Assembly (NCBI GenBank): GCA_030141605.1
Contig: JAQGDQ010000038.1
Span: forward strand, 248,001-312,000
Origin: Tubiluchus corallicola
Lineage: Eukaryota; Priapulida; Priapulimorpha; Priapulimorphida; Tubiluchidae
Direction of reading: 5' to 3'
DNA: 64,000 nt
Translations under genes and position numbers: made by a program
In this document: piece after piece, positions 34,948 through 46,546 of the stretch
How the letters are laid out: each line of letters begins with the position of its first letter
How positions within the stretch are numbered: the first letter of the stretch is position 1
Notes under the pieces: generated by a model
Seen by the model: the letters and a program-made list of their open reading frames with translations, nothing else
Told to the model about the DNA's origin: nothing
Database searches by the model: none

Positions 34948-37900
34948 AAGAAGTTTAAAAATTTTAATGTAGTATATACAAATTGTCGAGGGCTAAATAA
35001 TAAGCTAGAGTCATTGTATGGAGTGATAAGGGAAAAAAGGCCTAGTGTAATAGGAATTGTTGAAACTCATTTGGGGGAAGAAGAATCAGTGCAAATTGAG
35101 GGTTACAAAGTGTTCCAACTGAATAGAAATAAGTACGGAGGGGGGATATTATTGGCAATTAAAAGTGACTTAAAAAATGTAACAATAAAAGCTGATCAGT
35201 ATAATGAAGTAGGTGAACAATTATGGGTTGTAATGGATAATTCAAAAGTAAAATTGAGAGTAGGATTATTGTATGCACCTCAGGAAAGTAGGACAGATAA
35301 AGAAGAAATGAAGAAAATGTATGAACAAATACGTAAGCAAGTACAAAAAGCAAAAAATGAAAACCAGAAGTGCTTGCTTATAGGGGACTTCAATGCAAAA
35401 GTAGGAAATATTATCGAAGGTAATAGTGATGAAATAACTTGGGCAGGGAAAATGTTACTAAATCTGGTTAAAAAAGAAAAACTAGTAATATTAAATGCAA
35501 CTGAAGAATGCTCAGGAATTTGGACAAGAGAAGAAGCTGGGAAAAAATCTGTTATTGATTATATAATAATAAGTGCAAATGATGTAAATGCACATAGGTT
35601 CACACTTGTTGATGAACAAAAACTGTATGGAGTGTACAGAGTGACTAGTAGTGGTGAGAAAAAAATTGTATATACAGACCATAACACAATATATAGTGAA
35701 TTTGATTGGGTTGAGATTAGTAAAATGAAAAGAGATAAAAGTGATGAGATAAAAAAATTAGTAGTGTCTAATAAAAATAAAATGAACAGATACAAAAAAG
35801 AAACTGATGATCAAATATTTAGTAAAGTATGGAGCAGTAACAGATCAATTCAGAGCAAATATGATGGCTGGATAAATCAAGCTGCAGTAGTAAGAGACAG
35901 GTGCCTTTCAGTAAAAGGAAAAAGGAAACAAAAATATGGAAGTAAAATGTCAAGGAAGCTAAATAAAGTAAGTTAAAACGTGAAATGAGCGATGAAGAAG
36001 ACTCGGAAAGGAAAAGAATGATAAAAATAAAAATTGAACTAATAGAAAACATGATGAGGGTTGTGCAAAGGAAGGAACAAATAAATAGAATAAATAAAAC
36101 TGTTAGGACAATTACAGTAAATGGAAAACTTAACCAGCAGTTGTTTTGGGAATTCAAAAAGGGCATCGATAAACCTAAAATGGAAGAAGCTATAGCAATG
36201 AGAGATAAACAAGGTGAGATCCAAGAGGATCCAGGAAAAATTAAGTTGATTTTTAAAAAATATTATGAAGAACTCCTACTCAGACAGAGGATGAATATGA
36301 GCAAATGATAGAATCAAGGGTTGAACAAATTTTCAAACATGTTGAACAAATGGCAAGTGAGGAGGAAGTAAAAGAAATTACTAACAGTGAAGTGAATGAA
36401 GCAGTTCGATCACTAAAAAATAAAAAGGCTCCAGACATGCAAGGATGGAAGAATGAAATGATCAAACAAGCAGGGAAGGGATTTATTGATAGTATAGCAG
36501 CAATGCTGAATGAAATAATGAAGCAAAAGAAAATACCGAAACAATGGGCCCAAATGAAAATAAATTCAATTTATAAGGGAAAAGGCGACAAGAAAGAGAT
36601 GAAAAATAGACGAGGGCTGTTCATAACAAATATTTTCAGTAAACTAATGGAAAAAGTGATCAAAAATAGAATAATAGTTAAATTTGAAGAAAACATAGGA
36701 GTACATCAATGTGGCGGAAGAAAAAACAGAGGGGTCTATGACCATCTGTACACCTTGAGGGCAATGTTAGAGTATAACAGGTTTTATAAAAATGAAGTGT
36801 ACATAATTTTTTGTGACATAGAAAAGTGTTTTGATAAGTTGTGGTTGAAAGATGCATTGACAGAATTATGGAGGATGGGCATATCACCAGGAGAAATATT
36901 TATGATATATAAACTGAATGAAATTGCAGAAATAGTTATAGAAACGCCATTGGGAAAAACAGACCAGATAGAAATAAATGAAATAGTCCGACAGGGAACA
37001 GTGTTGGGACCATTACTATGTTGTGCTGCAATAAACCGGATTAATGAGATGGTGACAACAGGGACTGTAATGGGCAGGAATATACATGTGGGTATGTTAT
37101 TATTCATTGACGATATTGTCGGAATAGGACAAGAAACTATAATCAAGCAGATGATTAAAAACTGTCAAGAAATTGAAAGAACCAAAAGATTATCATTCAA
37201 TATACAGAAAACACAATATATGAGAACTAACATGACACGAAAGAAAAGGATCCCAGAATTATGTGAGTCACTAAGGAACGGAGAGGTTAAGGAAGTAGAG
37301 GAATACCAATATTTGGGAGATTGGATAAATACAAAAGGTAGTTATGAAATACTGTTTGGAAAACGAACCGGGAAAAACAAAATGATAATTAGTTACATCA
37401 ATACAATAGGAGGTGAGCTGAAAGTGGGAGATTGCTCAATAGGGGTAAAACTAATGCTGTACGAGCTTCTTTCAGTGAGTGCAGTGCTAAATAGTTCTGA
37501 GACATGGTCAAATTTGACAACAACTGATTGGGAGAAATTAGAAATGATTCAAGCAAATGCTTTAAAAACATTATTTAACCTTAGTGAATCAACGCCATAC
37601 TGGGGATTAGTAACTGAAATAGGCATATGGCCTCTAAAACATAAAGTAAACTATAGGAGATTGATGTTCTATCGGAATTTATTGATTAGTAAACCAAAGA
37701 GATTAGCATCAGAGATACTCGAAATGCAAATAAACAGTGTACACAAAAGGTCATGGTATAATGAAGTATTTGAGACTGCAAAAATATATACCATAGATGC
37801 TAATAAAGAAAGGGTGAAGGTCATGAAAAAGTCTGAATGGAAGAAAGAAATAAAGAATAAGATTGAACGTTGTATAAAGAGCGAATGTGCAGAAAAATGC

Positions 37901-38266
37901 AGGAGCAGCACTAAATTAAGATTTTTAAGGCATACCGAGTGGAAACGACAAAATTACATAGACACATGCAAGCCAGAAGAGGTTAAAGATATATTGAAAA
38001 TAAGACTGAATATGATTAAAGTTAAGGGGAACTACAAGAATGAGTTTAAGGATCAGTTATTATGCCCAGTGTGTGAGGAAGATGATGACACTACTGAACA
38101 TATGCTTAGATGTTACAGATATGGAGAATGGAAAAAAATTTTGAACTCGGAAGTATTAATGAACAGTGAAAAGGAAGGATTGCTAGAAATTAGAAATCTA
38201 GTGAACGAATGTATGGAATACAGGATAAAGACAAATAAAGACATTAAACTTGGAAAAGACAAATAA
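34948..38266 (+). pseudogene. LINE ORF2: APE endonuclease, reverse transcriptase, C-terminal zinc knuckle; two frameshifts
   Basis: The endonuclease part (about 34948-35976) shows NCRGLNNK, the catalytic Glu motif in VETHLG, GDFNA near 35386, DYIII and TDHN near 35676. The frame stops at 35976; similarity continues in another frame at 35985-36290 and in a third from about 36290 to 38266, so at least two single-base-type indels break it (about 35965-35976 and 36270-36290). The reverse transcriptase has FCDIEKCFDKLW (about 36811), VRQGTVLGPLL (about 36990) and the active-site box LLFIDDIVG (about 37097-37120), where Ile replaces the usual Ala of FADD. A C-terminal cysteine/histidine knuckle is at about 38062-38113 (CPVC ... 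TEHMLRC). The RT frame from 36305 is 653 codons without a stop. Confidence 0.88.
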
Positions 38267-38295
38267 AAGATCAGCGTTAAAGAAGAAGAGACTTT

Positions 38296-38312
38296 GCACC
38301 CTATAAAGGTGC
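38296..38312 (+). other. 3'-terminal hairpin of the LINE
   Basis: GCACC and GGTGC form a 5-bp stem around the loop CTATAAA, about 30 bp after the ORF2 stop. A short direct hexamer repeat (CGCAATCGCAATC) follows at about 38346. Short stems plus short terminal repeats are typical of tRNA-like or template-recognition 3' ends of LINEs. Confidence 0.5.
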
Positions 38313-38622
38313 CCGCCTCGGATAGGTGGAGAGAGTCGAGTATCGCAATCGCAATCAGATATTCTGTGGAAAATCTTTAGTCAGTATAATTCAATGAAAG
38401 TGACTTATTGCTTTGATTTCTGAGATAGCATTCTGCATGACATATCTTCACCTACACAATATGTGGCAGTAATAATAATCATACAATATCTCGATGGAGT
38501 AGTTTTTGACAAGTAATAGCTTTGGTTTCCATTAGCAGTGACTTTTTTATAAAACATCACAACAACAAACAAAAGCCCTGTAAAATAAGCAAAAACTCGC
38601 CCGTAAAATGTGCATTATTGAG

Positions 38623-38680
38623 TGAGACTTATCAAATTTTTATAATTGAGTTTGATAAGTCTCACATTTTTATAATTGAG
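38623..38680. repeat. Perfect 14-bp stem-loop with repeated loop sequence
   Basis: TGAGACTTATCAAA (38623-38636) pairs with TTTGATAAGTCTCA (38651-38664). The loop ATTTTTATAATTGAG-like word recurs directly after the second arm (38666-38680), giving an A-B-A'-B arrangement. Confidence 0.8.
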
Positions 38681-39169
38681 TCCAAGTTTAATTAAGCAGT
38701 CAGGGCAGCATCTATGTTGTCTTTGTAGATCACCTAACTATAGTGATGCTGACTATACTCATATCGGAGCGGAAGTTATTAAATATGTATAAAATCATTA
38801 TTCTCATGTTTTAGTGGTCCGAGATTTAACTTTCCCTAAAGTAGACTGGCTAGATTCGACTTCACTTTAAGGTGAAGCCCGCAAGGCAAGCAGACTTCGC
38901 TTCCTTGATTAGTCAATGTTTTTCAGTGTCTACCATTTTCTACCTGAAGGATATAAATTTTAGATAGCTACTTTATTATTCTATTAGGTATCTTTTTAGG
39001 TATTTATTAGAGTAATGTATGTAAGCATGTAAGCCTGACATATGGAAGGAAAACTACTAAATGATCTGTGATCTGGAGATTGCAACTATCACAACGTTGC
39101 ACATAGTGACTTCACAACATTAGATGTGATGAAAAAGTTTTGAAATTTGCTTGTGATAACAACGATATC

Positions 39170-42100
39170 ATGGCTTCTGATCAAGACATTACTGAAACTG
39201 GATCACTGTATTCACGTACTGTAAGTAGTTTTTAAGATAAGTAAAGCTATACGTTATTTCATTTCACTTTGGCATATTGCTTGATTTATAAGAAAGTGTA
39301 TATTGATTCATCATTCGCTGTTTTATAACTGACATCATTTAATGAATGCATCTTATTATTTTTTATAACTGTCATTGACACTTGTATTTATTTAAAAAAT
39401 ATTGGTTGCTAAATTTTTGTTTCTTTATATTTTTATAGATTGGTACCATTTACGTGTTCAACTTGATTGTTGGTACAGGTGCATTAACCATGCCTAAAGC
39501 ATTTAGTGATACAGGCTACTTGCTCGGTACAGTGTTGGTCGCTGTCCTGTGTATCATGAGGTAAGTGCTTTTTGTCTGCATTTATTTGTAAAAGTTTAGA
39601 ATCAATGTAGAAACTACAATTAAACAAACTGTTGTAATGGTGAGGTATATGACAAGTTTTGCTACTTGAGTGCTTTCGAAGTACTACAACGGATGGTTTT
39701 TGGTGTATTATAGACTCAGTTAAAATCAACCTTAGGAAACTCTGTAATAATTGAACTAATTTGAAAAATTGATAGTACCATCAGAATTGTTCATTTTTTA
39801 AACGTTCAGTGAGTGCACTTGTAAGCATTTAGCTGTTTAGTTGTCATGTTAACCCTATACCTCACACTGACTTCAAACTTTATTATTCTGGACATTGAAA
39901 AATTTTCTTGCTTTCGTTTGAGTTTAAACAAACCCAAAAACTTAAAATCTAAAACTAAAAACAACTTAGAGCAATTAAAAGTGGAACAGAAGTACAAAAC
40001 CCTATTTCTTTCTTCCTATAGAATAATAGTAATAATGAAAAATCTATATAAATAAACTTTTTGCAAATCTAGTCTTGTTAATAACTTGCCATGTGCTCAG
40101 TATTAAATTTAATTCTTTGTTCAGCTGTTTAAGTTTGACTATTTTGTTTTGTGTGGTATAGACTTTGAAAATCATGTAAATTACAAAAACAGTAATTTCT
40201 TTTTAGCTATATTACTGTTACATTCGTCATTGAAAGCATGGCATCAGCAAATGCAATGTTGCGCTGGAAAAGAATGCAGAAAATAAAGAAGGTGTGCCTT
40301 TTTGCCATTTTAAGCTGTTAAGCTCATTAAAAGTCATCAAAAGTTCATGAAAACTGATAATAACCTCTTGGCATTGTACTAAAAATACAATTTCCACTTT
40401 CTTTTCGTATCAAAAATGTTTTGGAAAAATGACTCCTGATAATTATGCTGTAAGCTAACAGTAGAATGTATGCAGGTTCTTTTTTTTTTGCTTTTTTAGA
40501 CATTTCTGAACAGCAAATGAATGAAGTAGTTCCTGTTTGTCACAGTTTTGTAGCATCACTTGACTGAGAAACAGTAATTTAGTTTAAGTTTTTGTAGAAA
40601 CATTTTAGTTATCATATTTTGTGGTATAACAGCAAAAATGTTTTAACAAAAAACATATTACTGGCATTTGTATCTGTCGCCAGTCTTTTCTTTTTTGTTT
40701 TTTTAGTCATTTCGCATTTTTCAAGTCTTTTTAGGAATAGAAAGCATCACATTTTTATATATTTGCTCGAATGCTGGAATGATGCTATACAACATTTAGA
40801 GAATTCCTGTATATTCTAGTGACATGTTTTATAAATTAAGGAAATCTATTTTTGTAGTCTGGAGATGTAACTGATGAAGATGTGGCCAAAGAACTGGAAG
40901 TAAGTGCTTCAACTTCGGAACGCACACCTTTATTGGAAAAGGGTGGAGAATGTAAGCTGCTCTTCACAATAAAGAAAGCGGGTTGACATTTATTAGCTTA
41001 ACTTTTTTAAACATATTTCTATTATAAAGTAACTTGCCCTAAAAGTAATATCACTTTTCATGTGTTAAAACTTTAAAAAGAATAAATGCATTACATTTTC
41101 ACATAAATGGTGGAGGACACCTTTGCTTTGATTTTCAGTGTGAGCAAAGCACATAAGTGAGGTAACGAAATGAATAGTTAGCACCATTTAACCAATATTG
41201 AAATGCACTAATCCTGCATCTGTTATTTACTGTGTTTGCGCATTTCTTACTGGATTTAAACATTCACAGTTTAATTGCCAAGTGCGCCAATTGCAGTAAG
41301 GATAATTGACAGGTACGACAATTCCAGTAAGGAATAGGATGTTAGACATACTACTGTAACGTGTAATCCATCAATTGCGTTGATGTAATACTTTTATGTA
41401 AAAAAGCTCTATAATTCATAGCATGTACTTAAGTAAGGCTTTCACACTTACACATCAATTTGTTTAAACTTTTTACCTAATAAATGTGTAAAGTCGCCTC
41501 TGATAAATGTGTAAAACTGATAAAAATCGAGGTCCATAAAATTCCATATTGCTGCACAAAGAAAGACAAAGTATACTTTTTTCCAAGACAATAAATTGGC
41601 ATTCGGTATTCATCTAAATAAGTAACATTATGGTAGCCCTCTATATTAAACAGATTTATACTGCGATCTTAATATTCTATATCACGGACTCATGTGGCAC
41701 ATAGTTGAATTATGCCATAAGTTGAATTAGATCTACAGCTGCTGGAAGCTGAAATTGATAATGCCCACTCAGAGTAGTACCATGAAGGCTCGTGGCCTTC
41801 ATCATTGAATGACAGTGAAAGTTCTTACTGACTTGCTGTATTAATTCGTGTATGCTGTATGATTTACAGACAGCAAGTCTGTAAATAAAATTGTTTGTTT
41901 GTATCTACAAGTGATAAAGAGCCTTATTATTGTTTCTGTTAGCATAGTTTGTTAATTGTTCTGACATGGGCAGTTTTTGTTGCACAAGCTTGAAAGTACT
42001 CATTGACATCAGGAACTAATTAAATTTCAGTCACTTAGTTAGATTTTTATGCAACCATGTTATATAGTAAGTTTTGTTGGTTAAATTTTATTCAAATTTT

Positions 42101-45100
42101 GTTTAACTTTGTACTTTAGTTCTCGAATCTCTTAATTATGGTGACTTAAATACTTTCTATGTAGCATGAGGCAGATTACAAACGACAATTTAATTGAACT
42201 TTAGAATCTATATATGAAACAGAGTTTTGCGTAATTTTTGCTTCAGGTATTTCTGCTGCTAAGCTGCCACAACTGGATTATTATGAAATTTCTAAGCGCA
42301 TTGAAATGGTACGTTTCTAAATTTAAGCATTTTTAAAAGAAATAGGTTTAAATAATGATTGCATAACTTAAATTCAATTTAAGTTGGAGCTCATTGTGCA
42401 TGTTTTGCTTGTGTAATTATGCGAGGTGTAATGCATCCATACTGGAGATGATATTATTAAATTAAATTTACAATAACGCACTATATGGACGGTACATATT
42501 GCCAGTTGTTTTGGTAGAAACCATTCTATGTTTGCATTTTTCACAAATTGTGCAATACATGTTCTGTTTTCATGGAGTCTCTGCTTGGTACATTTATTTG
42601 TATGTTTAACTGTTATAATGTTTGAGTACCAGATTAAATATAACAACAGGTGTTGTTGGTCGATGACTTATGTTTATTTAATAACACACAATATTAATGG
42701 ATTTATATCAGTTCTTTAAAAAAAGTTAATGTTTTGATTTTGCTATAGCTAATACAATAGCAGTCATCTTCAGCTATATTGACAAATTTGAAAACTTAAT
42801 CATTTAAGTTTATCTCAGTTGCATTAGCATTGAGTTATTCCTGAAACTAAGAAGGCTATCGTATTTTGTATTACAGGGACAGATGACTTCGCTGTTTTTT
42901 AATAAATGTAAGTTGTTATATTCTTCAATAGTCAATAGTACTTTTTGTAGTATGTAGCATTATATGCTTTTTGTATGCATATAGTGCTGCAGGCAATTTT
43001 ACAGCTTTTTTGAGCTCAAACTTTTTGCATTTTTTTGTACAGCCCTTTTATACAGTTTATCTAGCTGGTCCAGCAGTGCGTACCGGCTCTTTCCTCTCTA
43101 ATGAATAGTGTAGTTCTCGCTATTACCATGCCTGCTTTCTATTTATTTTCACTTTTTCAAGTTTCAATGTTTTTGCAATTTATTGCTGGTTTCCATTTTA
43201 AGTTGCTTTTCTGTTTTTAGGGGGAGTGAATTTCTTTTACATTTTTGTAGCCATATATTTGTATGGAGATTTGGCTATATATGCAGCAGCTGTGCCAAAA
43301 AGTCTCCGTGATGTTGCCTGGTGAGTAGCAAACTGTTGTTTTGATTTTGCTAAAAATTAAATGGAATCTATAGCAATTGTTAGCATATTTGAAAAAGCTA
43401 AAAAGCTAGAATGTAAAATAAATTGCTGTGTAGCCATTTAGAATGTGACTTGTACTGCACAAGAGAAGTTTTCAGTTGCTTGTCACAATGTGTGTTTTTA
43501 CATATTTTTCTTGATTTTTTGGCTAGATGTCAAAGTACTAAGTACAGAAAAGGGCTCTAGGCGGACTGTGGAGCATTTACAAAAGAAAAATGTGGTCATA
43601 TGTGCTGAAAGCAGCTCATAGGCCAGTGCCTTCTTGAAAAAATGTGATGTGTTCTGATTAAGCATTGGGTTTGCTTGTAAATTGATGTGTTGCCACTATT
43701 TCATGAGCCTTCTTTTGTGGAGAAATTTTTAATACATGAATCAGTTTATGCCTACATTTGTTTTTTTAGTATGGCACCTAATGATAGTAATGCTTCAGGT
43801 TCTTCGTCTTCGGACAATGAAAGCGCACCCTGCTGGCCGGGGAGTAAATTTAGTATAACACGCTTCAACGCATATAGATTATTTTTGGTAAGCATCCTTC
43901 TATACTACTTAAATTGTTTCTTGCAGAATGATTTTTACTTTGCATTCAATGCAGTTAACCTAGCTAAGCATGCAAGAAGTCAATTAACACCTGCATGTAG
44001 CAAACATAAACTGAGAAAAGAACAGCCATTGGCAGCTTCAAAGTAGAATTCTGTCACTTAATAAAGAGTTCTAAGCTTTATTAAATTAGAACTCTTCTTT
44101 TGACAAACAAATATTAGTGTAGGTTGTATATAAGGCAAAGTACTATATGAAACTAATTGTTAATAAAGTGGAGTATTTTCTTTGCATGCTTGTGGTTTAC
44201 GTGATTGTATACTTGAAATTGTCATTATTATACATGTTGTTCACTGTATGTTGTACTGCATTTTCATAATGATTTAAGCAGCCTAAAAATTCTATTCTTA
44301 CACTTGCACTAATTATTTTTTACAGGCAGCGTTTACTCTACTTATCTGTCCATTTGTGTTTTTCAATGTTCAGAAAACCAAATATCTTCAGTTATTTACA
44401 AGCTGTATGCGATGGTTAGGTAAGATTACTTATTTCAACATTAATATTAGTTTTAAACATGAAAAACAATGTGATATGAAATTAACTTCAATATAACAAA
44501 GCTTTGCTAAGAATACGTCATTATTGTGTGTAACTGAATGTAACTGTTTCATGAAGTTTGGCACATTGCAAGTCAATAATCGGCTGCTAAAGTTGAATGG
44601 TAGTGGTGGAACTAGAACCTATTATCATTATCAATGATAACCTTTTAAAGCGATGCATCGAAATGCAAAATGGGCCATGTTCAGATGTGTGTACAACATT
44701 TTTCAATGAGCTAAATAGAAATGATCCAAGTATGGTTTAAATTATCGAAAGGTGTATGACAGGTGAGAAACTGTTGCCTGGATGCTTTCCCTTTCATCAC
44801 CCATCCATATTCTAATCAGGCTTTCAGTGCGATTAGCTTTCATAGCCAAGTACATGTCTTCATCATTTGTCTGCTTCCTTTTCCCCAATTCCCTTGCCTG
44901 CATTTTTCCGTATAATACAATTTCCTTGAAAAGCTACAAAAAATTCTTCTACTCGCCCTTAAACTTCTATTATTTGTAGTTTATTGTGATGCTGCAGGCC
45001 CCGGTAGACCGCTTTTACATATCAGATACCTGTGATAGTGATGTTTTCAGTTGCATCATGTCACAGTTTCCTGATATGGTGTGGCTTTTTCAATTGTATG

Positions 45101-46313
45101 CAAGTATTTGCATTTTCAGAAGACAGTTGTTTAGCTTGCGCAGTGACAGTATTTAATTTTACTAATTAAGCACACTAGTGGGGAAACTGAGCTAGCTTTA
45201 CATATTTATTTCCTATGTTTCTCTTTGTATTACTTTTTGTAGTGCAATTGTTTGTGTATATTTCGATATTATTCTGCACAGTCTATACAGTAATACTATG
45301 ATATTCATCAAATCTATTGTATATTTATGAATCAAAGAAAAAGACATTTTAAGAAGCAAGCTGGTTATAGAAGACATACAGAATGTATTCTTATAAAACG
45401 TATTATAGATGATAGTATATTTTCTAGTCTTATAACTGTATTTGTTAAGTAAGTGTACTGATATGTGCAAGCTAACTTCATTCAAAAAAGTTTTTTCCAA
45501 ATTGATTTTTCCAAAGTGAAGTTATATGTGAAGAAATATTTATCAATTTCAGCTTTTAGCATTATGATCATCATTGCTGCAATACGATTAGCCCAAGGAA
45601 AGGGTAGAGGAAATCCAGACACAGTTAATTTACCTGGATTGCCAACCTTATTTGGAGTTTGTGTTTACTCTTTTATGTGTCATCATTCTCTGCCATCGCT
45701 TGTTACACCTATCAAGGAGAAGTCACGATTATATTTGCTATTTTTTGGAAATTATATCTTGATATTATTCTTTTACTTACTGCTGTCGATAACGGCAGTT
45801 TTTACTTTTAGTAAGTTAGAGGATTTGTATACATTAAACTTTCAACCGTCAGGGAGTCCGGATGCTATTATTAACATAAAGTTTATACAATACTTTCTAG
45901 CCTTATTTCCAGTATTTACACTTAGTACAAATTTTCCTATTATTGCTATCACATTACGAAATAATCTGAAAACCCTTTGCTACAGAGAAGGTCGTCGATA
46001 TCACTGGTGTTTAGACAGAATATTATTTCCATTAATAACTCTAATACCGCCAATTGGGGTTTCCTTTATCACACACAATTTGGAATTTCTAGTGGGCATT
46101 ACTGGATCGTATGCTGGAGCAGTAATACAGTATATAGTGCCAGCTTTACTTGTTTACTATGCAAGACAAAATGTAACCTTAACTATTGGGTCTGGCATTA
46201 AAAATAAATTCATCTCTCCTTTTAAACATCCTATTTGGATTGTACTTATACTAATGTGGGCAGCAACTTCTGTCCTATTTGTAACAGTTAATCACATTAT
46301 TCAAAAAAAGTGA
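39170..46313 (+). CDS. TMEM104: TMEM104-like multi-pass membrane protein, ten exons, complete
   Basis: Exons: 39170-39220, 39439-39560, 40207-40291, 40858-40951, 42247-42308, 42877-42907, 43221-43320, 43770-43887, 44326-44419, 45553-46313. Phases join to 505 codons plus stop (human TMEM104 is 496 aa). The N-terminus has DITETGSLYS and the signature VFNLIVGTGALTMPKAF. Later blocks are FVIESMASANAMLRWKRMQ, KRIEMGQMTSLFFNK, YLYGDLAIYAAAVPKSL, NVQKTKYLQL, LFGVCVYSFMCHHSLPSL and PVFTLSTNFPIIAITLRNN. The many hydrophobic segments fit the amino-acid/auxin-permease-like fold; the substrate of this orphan transporter is not known to me. Exon 4 is ended by the GTAAGC donor at 40952; the GTAAGT at 40900 would put the next exon out of frame. 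The extracellular-type loop in exon 8 is Ser/Asn-rich and variable. Confidence 0.95.
40952..42246. other. TMEM104 intron 4, with hairpin at its centre
   Basis: No exons seen. At 41863-41885 TTTACAGAC pairs with GTCTGTAAA around AGCAA, followed by an A/T and TTTG-rich tail (TTGTTTGTTTGT). This could be the 3' end of a SINE-like element beginning somewhere after 41690, but no second copy exists in the window to confirm it. Confidence 0.4.
44420..45552. other. TMEM104 intron 9, no gene seen
   Basis: AT-rich intron. The open frames in it (44782-44979 plus, 45213-45500 minus) have no motif and no splice support. Confidence 0.5.
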
Positions 46314-46528
46314 ATGTGCTACAAGAATTTGTGTGAATACAACAGTGTTAACTAGATTCTAAGGCTATTTTCATCATCACGATATTGTACGAGAATGTTG
46401 TTAAAACAGAGATGATTGATCTTGGAATATCTGTTTATTTTAATATAGCGTTATCAGTTTCTTTTTAGTGGCCGTATAGCTGTTACATATAAATATTTTT
46501 AGACGCTTGCAGGTTATTGCAGGTTGAC

Positions 46529-46546
46529 AATAAAGGGCAAAATAAA
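46529..46546 (+). terminator. Candidate polyadenylation signals for TMEM104
   Basis: Two AATAAA hexamers (46529-46534 and 46541-46546) lie about 220 bp after the TMEM104 stop codon, the first strong pair downstream. Confidence 0.45.

Larger units (their letters stand above)
33833..38360 (+). mobile_element. Long non-LTR retrotransposon, 5'-truncated, ORF2 frameshifted
   Basis: Two consecutive coding units (ORF1 33833-34909; ORF2 about 34948-38266 in three frames), followed by a short 3' region with a small hairpin and a CGCAAT hexamer repeat at about 38346-38358. The first ORF begins in the middle of a PHD-like finger with no ATG, so the 5' end is missing, as is usual for LINE insertions. 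APE-type endonuclease plus reverse transcriptase places it among the APE-bearing non-LTR clades; I do not assign a clade. Base use is A-rich on the coding strand, unlike the host genes. It sits about 0.8 kb upstream of TMEM104 in the same orientation. Confidence 0.9.

Noticed and set aside
40900-40905. GTAAGT as the donor of TMEM104 exon 4
   Set aside because: Using it puts exon 5 out of frame; the donor at 40952 keeps the frame and the family alignment.
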